A stretch of DNA of 64,000 nucleotides, taken from assembly GCA_964035015.1 (NCBI GenBank), contig OZ036014.1:2258201-2322200 (forward strand), given 5' to 3'. The position numbers and the translations under genes are program-made. A model generated the notes under the pieces. It saw only the letters and a list, made by a program, of their open reading frames with translations. It ran no database searches and had not been told where the DNA came from. Positions 56,860 to 64,000 of the stretch are shown in pieces. How positions within the stretch are numbered: position 1 is the stretch's first letter; each line of letters opens with the position of its first letter. This stretch comes from Corallium rubrum. Taxonomy: Eukaryota > Cnidaria > Anthozoa > Scleralcyonacea > Coralliidae.

Positions 56860-57140
56860 GAATAATTTGTAATCCCAAAAGTAATCCCATCACCGTCCTC
56901 GTTCTTTATACAACGCCACTTAGAGCATTTCCACGTCTTCAGGACGACGTCAACGGCCAAAAGAGGAGTACTCACTGTCTCTTGACATTGACTTCAATAC
57001 TAACACTACAATCATTTTAGCAGCACTGGGACGTTTTAAAAATCATTAAACTAACTTCAAATATCAAATATAATAGTCAGTTAACCGTAACGTTTTTCAG
57101 TTGCTTTTCAAGCGCCGTCGTCGTCATTGTAGCATCTTAA
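56860..57140. mobile_element. Inverse half of the long-TIR MITE family
   Basis: CACCGTCCTCGTTCTTTATA ... ATATCAAATATAATAGTCAG, then GTAGCATCTTAAGGTC. It matches the right arm of 55035-55690 and the inverse of 35327-35530. The stretch 56283-56860 shows nothing recognisable. Confidence 0.7.
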
Positions 57141-57559
57141 GGTCGCTAATAACAGTCAAACAGCTCATTAAAAAGTTTGGGTCGCATGTTCGATCCTTTG
57201 GTAGGGACTTGGAAATATTTTTAGAGTATTTCAGCTTGACAAAACCAAAATCTGCATGTTATAAATCGTATTTGTTGATGAATTAATAATTAATTAGCAA
57301 AGTGGGTCAACACCGTGAAGCCTAAACGATCCATTTAGTTGCTAGGCGCCGCAAGTTGGCCGGCAACCTTGCCGCAATTTATTTCTTATTTATAATTCAA
57401 TAAAAGGATATCATGCACCCCAGCCGGGTTAATAATGAAGTGTGCTATGTCGCTATGAGAGTACCAAACTAATAATTTATTGGTGCGATTATTGTAACAG
57501 TAAGTTTGCCATGGCTAGTTCGTTCTTGGAGAAAAATTGGGCTTTCGGTAACAATGCTT

Positions 57560-57815
57560 ATGACGTACGCAAATGGACAACTATGCATAAGAACAATAGA
57601 CTATTAATGATCATCAGCGTACGGCATTGTTACCAAAAGCCCAAATTTTCCCCAAAACAAACTATCCACGGCAAATTTTGAGAGTTGATAGCGCGAAAAC
57701 TACGCATCAGATTCTCTTGAAATTTTCAGTGAGTGCTCCTGTCATGCTCCTCTGTACAATAAAACAACAAAAATACCGAAGTATTTTTCACTTCATACAC
57801 ACTTTGAACTGCGCA
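57560..57815. mobile_element. Copy of the right half of the 33554-33905 MITE
   Basis: Shares CAAACTATCCACGGCAAATT, GATTCTCTTGAAATTTTCAG and TGTACAATAAAACAACAAAA with 33750-33900. The left arm is absent. From 57816 to 58350 nothing further is recognised. Confidence 0.7.
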
Positions 57816-58349
57816 TTCCCGTCGCTCCTGCGCACCCCGAGCGCTGGCGGTATGACGCTTTTTCCATTTAATCACGACCCTTTTTTGGCGACAGATATTC
57901 AAATGGCAAACAAGTTGATGAATGAAGGGCTCCGCTTGAAACATCAGTATTTCATTATCAAAATTATTCTCAGCAGTTACCACTTTGATCTATCTAAAAC
58001 ACTGTTTACGCGCACTCTAGTTTTTAGACTGAAGAAACTTTCAAGCTGTTTCATTGTTGTTTTGAACTGAGTTTTAAATATCCATTCTTTAATTATTAAT
58101 AGTCCACAACAGTTAAGACTCGCCGCAAACTCTCATGAATCGAATGAATACAAAATTTGCCGTTTACAACATATAACAGACCGCAAAACTAAACAACGTG
58201 GGGGTTGCCATTTAACCGGGATGACCGTAAAACGTTTCGTGCGTTTTCCCGCAACCGTTCACACGATTATGTCGAGTGCCTGTGGCCTCGTTTGAAGCGT
58301 GTGAGGTTTTTGCGGCTCAGTTCTCATATCAATATAATATTAAGTACTT

Positions 58350-58495
58350 ATTAACCGAGCGCGAGGTCCGTACGGGAAAATATTTTGCTTGAGATCTTTT
58401 GAGTACAGACCGAGCCCGAAGGGCGAGGTCTGTACTCAAAAGATCGAAAGCAAAATATTTTCCCGTACGGACCGAGCTTGTGAGGTTAATAAGGA
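58350..58495. mobile_element. Palindrome with CCGTACGGGAAAATATTTTG arms
   Basis: GAGGTCCGTACGGGAAAATA and its inverse at the right. Inside are TTTTGAGTACAGACC and its inverse around a CCCGAAGGGC centre. Confidence 0.8.
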
Positions 58496-58497
58496 AT

Positions 58498-58858
58498 TTA
58501 TTATATGTCTCCACAACAACGAGAAATAATTTAGAGAAAACATTATCGTCTACAGTACGTCTTGCGAGGTTGCGAGGTTTGCCCGGCGTTTTAAAATGGC
58601 TCAGTTGCTTTTTTTCTCTAATGTACTCTGTCTCCGTAGCATTTAATATATCATCTTCGTCGGTTAGTTCCTCCGGATAACAGAATTGGCCGTCCATTTT
58701 TCGCTATTTCGTTTAATTTTGCTCACAAATTGTTTCGCTGTAGTTTGTTGTTTTTGTGCGGGTCCGTACACCGAGTCCGTACGGTAAAGTACGGACTCGC
58801 ACGTTAGCCAATCAGCGTTCAATACGCCAGTTCGGACTCGCAAGACATATAATAAATA
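58498..58858 (-). mobile_element. Short element carrying a small minus-strand reading frame
   Basis: TTTATTATATGTCT (58498-58511) and AGACATATAATAAA (58844-58857) are inverted termini. Inside, a minus-strand frame from ATG at 58697 reads MDGQFCYPEELTDEDDILNA, TETEYIREKKQLSHFKTPGK and PRNLARRTVDDNVFSKLF, running out into the left-flanking palindrome. It looks like the 5' end of a gene captured or left in a non-autonomous transposon. The product is not recognised. Confidence 0.45.
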
Positions 58859-59396
58859 TACTGTACGTCTAAATAATGTGAACCGTGTTTTTAAATAGAA
58901 CTCGTTGTGAAATAAAAATTTGAATTGATGGCCATAATTTATTATTATTATTAATGGAGATCACACATGGAGGGCATGCAGCTACAAAATCACAGAGCAT
59001 TTATTAAAATGCTATATATGGTACACTTTTGTTGTCATGGCAATAAATTATGACGCCATGAGCAGTAAAAATGCGGGGATTTTAAAAAATGTCAAAAAAA
59101 ATTTCCATCCAACTTGTTTTATATTGAATATATTTTCACGTTTTCTCCAGTCGTAAAGAAAACATAATTTTAGAAAGTCCGAAATGTTTTTTAGCCAGAA
59201 CTGTATTAGTCTCCTTCGCAAAACGTGAGCCATAAGAAGGTCTGCAAAGGAGACTAGACTTATATATGATTCTTGATACTCAAACATTTGAGTTCAGCAT
59301 AGGCATTCAAGATTACATATGATGGGTAAATGTAGAAAACTGTTGAAATTTTAGACAAAAATGACCTGAATTGGCTTGTGGAAGCATATTAAGTAA

Positions 59397-59471
59397 GAGT
59401 TAATTACTGAGAACCGACGCATTGAGCCTATACATAAGTATAGGCGTAATGCCGAGGTTCGAGGTAATTAA
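59397..59471. other. Hairpin with GTTAATTAC/GTAATTAAC arms
   Basis: AGAGTTAATTACTGAGAACC against GAGGTTCGAGGTAATTAACT, with an inner TATACATAAGTATA. A smaller hairpin (AGTCTCCTTCGCA / TGCAAAGGAGACT) is at 59208-59257. No gene is supported between 58860 and 60000. Confidence 0.6.
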
Positions 59472-60004
59472 CTAATTTAGTTCAAATTTCACAAGGTTTT
59501 GTCTTTATCTGTGACTAAAGACCATGCATTTATAATGAAAGTCAAGACTTATGAACTAGAAGTTGCTATCGCAAGGAAGTGCTGCCTATATACGCTTACA
59601 ATCGCACACGCCGTTAATAGACATATGAACGACGCTGTGTACACATGTGGAAATACGTTAAATACAGGCGATCGTGTTTTGTCAGTGTATTACAAATTCA
59701 TATTGTGTTTTCTATCATATAACTGGATTGTGTTTTCACTTTTGTCTGTGGGCGTTTTTACACGGCCGCGCCTAGCGTACTGCAGCCTCGGCGCGCACGA
59801 CCCCTCATCCCCTCGAGACAGACTTGATCCAGGCTCTTTACTGCTGTCATACGATGCTGATAAATTGCGTGAGTAATACTACCATCTGTTCCATGGTCAG
59901 GGGGGTCCAGAACCGTAGATATTAACACGTGCAAAGGAACAAGAAATTGGTGACAAAAATAATATAAAGAGCAGATATATCTCACAAAACGTATATATTA
60001 AAGA

Positions 60005-60098
60005 TAATCGAAATATGGTATAGTAGGTTAATACTGCCGAAACAGAGAACGTAAGTGGTCTAACGTTTCGAGCGAAGGCCCTTCGTCAGAGAGAAACG
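60005..60098. mobile_element. Palindromic MITE family, partial copy
   Basis: The left half only: ATCGAAATATGGTATAGTAG ... TACTGCCGAAACAGAGAACG ... TTTCGAGCGAAGGCCCTTCG then TCAGAGAGAAACG. Confidence 0.8.
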
Positions 60099-60339
60099 TA
60101 TGTCTGTATTAAAGATATGTCTGTAGTAGGATTTGACGTTGGCAACCAGTGCCGTTTTATTGCCGTGGCCAGGCAAATGAATACAGCGCAAGAAGACTGA
60201 GCACGGGTAACGCATAGTAACCCAAGAGAGATGTCAAGAATAGTGAATAACAAAGAAAACCGCGTGAAATTTGAACTAATAGGTGCTAGTACTCTGAGTG
60301 ACGAACCATAGCCACGGTCGACCTGAGTCAACTACTCTA

Positions 60340-60812
60340 CTTAGGGCCTGTTTATATGATCCCAGTGTACCGGGATCTCGGCTTGTAGATAATTTACTGT
60401 TATTTTCGCGGCTGCGTTTATATAGAGACCGGGACGTCCCGGTGTACTGGGATCCCGGTTGAAGCAACCGAGATCTCGGTACACCGGCAGAGATTTTTTC
60501 CCATATAAACGCGACATCCCGGTACACCGGGATGAAGTTTACTGAACTACAATGCTTGTAACTTTGAATATTACGGTCAGAATTTCGTCCAAACGGTTAG
60601 GTCTGGAGACAAAACACTGAATAAAAGTGAAATAACTTCTAACATTGTAGAATTAGGGTGAGTTTTTGCTTTTTTGTCCATTTCCTTAAATTCCCGCGCT
60701 TTTTGACCCGGGATGAAATTCATCCTGGTCAACCGGGACGAGTACTTTGTTTACTCCATATAAACACCGGATGAAATTCATCCCGGTCAACCGGGACATC
60801 CTCCCAGTATGG
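60340..60812. mobile_element. MITE with repeated ACCGGGAT/ATCCCGGT and ATATAAAC motifs
   Basis: Starts TAGGGCCTGTTTATATGATC. The interior contains several CCCGGTACACCGGGAT and GGATGAAATTCATCC palindromes, each near a CATATAAAC motif, suggesting nested copies. The right part ends near CCCGGTCAACCGGGACATCC. Confidence 0.65.
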
Positions 60813-61206
60813 TTCGTCACTTTGGGGTAGCACCCATTCTTAGTTTGCACTTGACGTCGTGGCAAATCCCATTAGCGCTATTGTATTTCGAGTATGTTTT
60901 CCTCCAACATGGCTGGCATATCTTTATCTTCTAAATCTCAAGAATTGATTGCAAATAATATAATATCATTGTACATAAATCCGCTTGAGTTCACTGCCTC
61001 AGAATAATTATTCCAAATAGAGGGAATGTCGATACTGTTTCTTACTTAAAACTCTATACAAATTGCTCAGCGAAATACTAAGGTGTCCTGTACAAACCAT
61101 GGTAATAGCACCACTACTGGCACGAGGTATCAATGATAATACAATTCAAGATTCATTCCATCGTGGATTTCATCTGAGAAAAAGACTTAAAGAAAATAGT
61201 GAAATA

Positions 61207-61302
61207 AAAGTAGTGTGCTGCGTAGGCAGTGTTGAAATACAAATCGAAATATAGTAAGGCCTGAGTACTGCTGAAATTATTGAACGCAGTTCAGAGGGAA
61301 AC
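61207..61302. mobile_element. Degenerate palindromic MITE copy, interrupted
   Basis: GTGTGCTGCGTAGGCAGTGT ... AGTACTGCTGAAATTATTGA; the other side resumes at about 61757 (GCCTTCGCTCAAAACGTTAG). The insert 61305-61750 begins AGGGCCCCCGACAGTTGGGG and ends CCTAAGGGCCCCATCTTCC, possibly another repeat bounded by GGGCCCC. Confidence 0.6.
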
Positions 61303-61797
61303 GTCAGAAAGGGGGTAGGGTTAGGGCGAGAACTAAGGGCCCCCGACAGTTGGGGCCCCCAAGGGGCCTCCCCCCGCCAAACTTAGAATACGGTATTATA
61401 ACGAATAAACATAAAAAATGCAGGTTAACATTTAACAGCAAGATTAAATTTATTGAGAGCTAAAAAATTTGACCCCCATGACTCCATCGAGGATGGCAGC
61501 GCGAGCCTGTTGGCTTCTTATTACATGAAGTTCTTTATCTTTCAATTGATGAATGCAAAACGACAGAGTTTAATTTGGTTTCTTGATATATATATTATAT
61601 AAAGTAAAAAGACTATATAAGTAATAAATCTTCTTTTTATCTAAAAACACACGTATCAAGTAATACAGCTTTCAAACCATGTCACAACAGGGGCCCCCAC
61701 ACCAAATATGCCCCACACCAAATATGCCTAAGGGCCCCATCTTCCTCCGTTACGCTGCTGCCTTCGCTCAAAACGTTAGAAAACTACCAAATAGTAT

Positions 61798-62016
61798 AAT
61801 AAAAGTAGCGTGTTGCGTAGGCAGTGTAGAAACAACAATCGAAATATAGTAAGGTTAGATATACTGCCGAAACAGAGAACGCAGAAGTCTAACGTTTCGA
61901 GCGAAGGCCCTTCGTCAGAGAGAAACGTTTCTCTCTGACGAAGGGCCTTCGCTCGAAACGTTAGACTTCTAAGTTCTCTGTTTCGGCAGTATATCTAACC
62001 TTGCTATATTTCGTTA
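61798..62016. mobile_element. Palindromic MITE family, complete copy
   Basis: Left half GTAGCGTGTTGCGTAGGCAG ... CGAGCGAAGGCCCTTCGTCA; right half its inverse ending CTTGCTATATTTCG. The centre is GAGAGAAACGTTTCTCTC, lacking the CACATTGTCT spacer of other copies. From 62016 to 62780 nothing further is recognised. Confidence 0.85.
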
Positions 62017-62784
62017 GAAAACTACGTTCGGTAATTTCGGCAGTACTCTAAAAGGTCAAGTGTGGGGAATTATTAAGACTATAACTAACAGATGATGGTT
62101 TAATTAAGTGTAATCACTCAACACAATCTACGTTATTCCTTCTTTATTGTAATGTACTTAAATATACTTTTTCTATAAAAATAATTTCCGGCTAACAATT
62201 TTTTAAAAAAATACCGATATACACAATACAAAACTTGACACCTTGAAAAATTAAAACCCAAGAGGTAAGCCATCAAGTAAAAAAAATCAATGTTTCGACT
62301 TGATTTCAAAGTCTTGCATTATCAGATTCACTAAAGGAACACTGTCATTAAGAATTGATGGAGTAGAGCCCCGAGATCTAAGGCGCATCATTCGCGAAAA
62401 AACGTATGAGATTTTGTGGATTGTTTGGAATTTTTTTTAGAATTTCTTTGAGATTTTTGGAGATTTTCGGATTTTTATTAAAAATGTACGAGATTTTTTG
62501 GAGTGACTCATCCCTCGAGTGTGTAATGATTCCCTTTTAATTATCACCTTGCGGCAGTTGCGTTTTCACACCAGTGTCTGTTACAGCTTAATCACTTGAA
62601 GTGAATACTTAATACAATCTTCGACACTTATAATATTTACTGTAAATACTTCAAATCATTGACACTCTGATCATGTTGCATACTTCAATAAAATATCAGT
62701 TCCCCTTTGTTTTAAATGTTGCCTTAAATCTTTAAAACCTTATGTACAACTTTGATGTGTTGTTTTTTTTGCTACACTGTAGGT

Positions 62785-63182
62785 AGATTCAGAGGCGTCG
62801 GAGCGACACTAGAAGTGGGGGGCGGGCCCCAAAATTTTTAGGGGGTCCAGGGGCATGCTCCCCCGGGAAATTTTGAAATCTAGAGTCTCTGAAATGCCAT
62901 TTCCTGCATTTTAGGACAAGGATTTACAGAATTCTAAAGGTCCAAAAACGTCATAAAATACTGAAAAGACAACACTTTTCCAGACATTGAATATCTGCAT
63001 TCAAATTTCTTTATTACATCTTTATTCAAAGTCGTGGGTTAGCTGGGGTTAGTGATTTAGTTAATCATAACTTTATTACTGACCTTGTTAAAATGTGTGT
63101 GTGGGGGGGGGGGGGGGGGGGGGGCAAACATATTCTTCCCCACACACACACACACACACACTTCCGACACCCCTAGTAGATT
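62785..63182. mobile_element. Element related to 38240-38490, with G-run and (CA)n
   Basis: AGAGGCGTCGGAGCGACACT ... GGGGGTCCAGGGGCATGCTC ... GAAATGCCATTTCCTGCATT, a GTGTGTGTG-G22 run at about 63095-63124, then a (CA)n and TTCCGACACCCCTAG end. The interval 63183-64000 shows no supported gene. Confidence 0.6.
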
Positions 63183-64000
63183 ACTGTTCATATATGTACC
63201 ACCTTATAGCTTTCTGCCCAGATCTTCAACTGGAATAAACAATTTATCTTTCCAGAATTAAAAAGTGGATAGGGGGATAGGGGTCAACTAATGTACAGGT
63301 ATAATTTAGCAAAGCAAGCAGACATATAGTTTATTCAAAGGATACAATCGGCCAATGTTATATGATCTTTAAAAATTGTGTACCTTGAGAGAGAAAAAAA
63401 CAACAAAAAAAACAACCAATGCTTGACCTTTCTGGCATATTCTTTATTTAACAAGTATGATAAGGTTTAATCAAATGAAACCAAGTAGCTACTGTGTTAA
63501 AAAAAAAATTTAAAATTTATATTTGTCAAGCTTTCTTCGTGCTACGACATCATCAGGACATATGCTACTGTGGGACAACGTTATTCGTTTATCTTAACAA
63601 GTATGATCATGAATAAAAATACTAAGGATGACTCGTAGTTGTAAAAATGTTATTATTTCATATCAATTTACCTGTCAACACATTGCAACTAACTGATGAC
63701 TCAAATTGTCTGACAATTACCTGAGTCGAGTACTAATAAGGCAAAAGGCAAGCATTGGGAGATGGGGAATGACCTCAAGATCTCTTATGGCTAGATATTT
63801 GGTAATCGGCTAACGCTGTTGTGGTTCCCCTGCCATTGTTAAACCTGCTGTTATTTATATGTTTATTTCTATATGTATGTTACATATGGCGAAGTTAATA
63901 AAATAAAAATAAAAGTATGAGTTACTAATACCTAGCCAAACATAAGCTCTGCTCAAGTTTTGGTTTAATCTGGTCTCTGGAAAAGGTTTAGTTTTTGTGA

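Noticed and set aside
59499..59876. 125-residue plus-strand open frame with two hydrophobic stretches
   Set aside because: It begins at TTG, there is no supporting splice or start context, and the composition changes abruptly at a GC-rich segment, suggesting repeat chimaera.

Overview
This is eukaryotic, animal DNA. Genes are split by GT-AG introns, AT content is high, and most of the window is microsatellite, satellite and short inverted-repeat transposon. The CR1/L2-type LINEs, the abundance of palindromic MITE-like elements and the hammerhead-ribozyme core suggest a marine invertebrate, most likely a cnidarian. That placement is inference and was not tested by alignment.

Three host transcription units can be supported. 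(1) Positions 401-17345, plus strand: the 3' part of COP1, encoding about 433 residues at the C-terminal end of this E3 ubiquitin ligase. Fifteen exons join in phase, encode the linker and the WD40 propeller, and end in VLELV-stop. The RING and coiled-coil exons lie upstream of the window. (2) Positions 34920 to 51527, possibly 52816, minus strand: a gene not recognised by name. It encodes a Lys/Asn/Ser/Glu-rich nuclear-looking protein with an HMG-box-like segment followed by a complete CW-type zinc finger. Five successive exon junctions agree in phase; the first and last exons are tentative. (3) Positions 32942-33184, plus strand: an exon encoding a 76-residue single-pass membrane protein, or the C-terminal tail of a larger one.

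COP1 region, 1-17.4 kb: intron 2 holds two nearly identical LINE copies embedded in (TCTG)n arrays. Other introns hold (TTATA)n, CATATCCACC-type and CACCATCACTAC-type minisatellites, poly-C, (GTT)n, a perfect GC-rich hairpin, two 5S rRNA-derived SINE copies, a cluster of 26-bp palindromes, and an 840-bp ACTAC/ACCAC satellite. Region 17.7-24.3 kb is a chain of nested inverted-repeat transposons. It includes a 1.45-kb foldback element with an 8-bp target duplication and an element with clustered TCACG motifs near both ends. Region 24.4-32.5 kb is one 8-kb satellite array with a unit of about 170-180 bp, higher-order duplications and inverted modules.

Region 33-64 kb carries the minus-strand HMG/CW gene. 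Its introns hold a GAAA/GGGA mirror repeat, a 1.3-kb TATGG-type minisatellite, a 1-kb CAGA/CAAA array and many MITEs. Beyond 52.6 kb the window is almost entirely MITEs and palindromes, including a nested palindrome whose centre has expanded into about 19 copies of a 30-bp hairpin satellite (53.26-53.84 kb). A hammerhead ribozyme core lies at 43.48-43.51 kb.

The host genes do not form an obvious pathway. COP1 is a ubiquitin ligase substrate-recognition subunit, the minus-strand gene looks like a chromatin reader and DNA-binding protein, and the small membrane protein is of unknown role. All exon calls rest on reading frame, splice sites and protein motifs read by eye.
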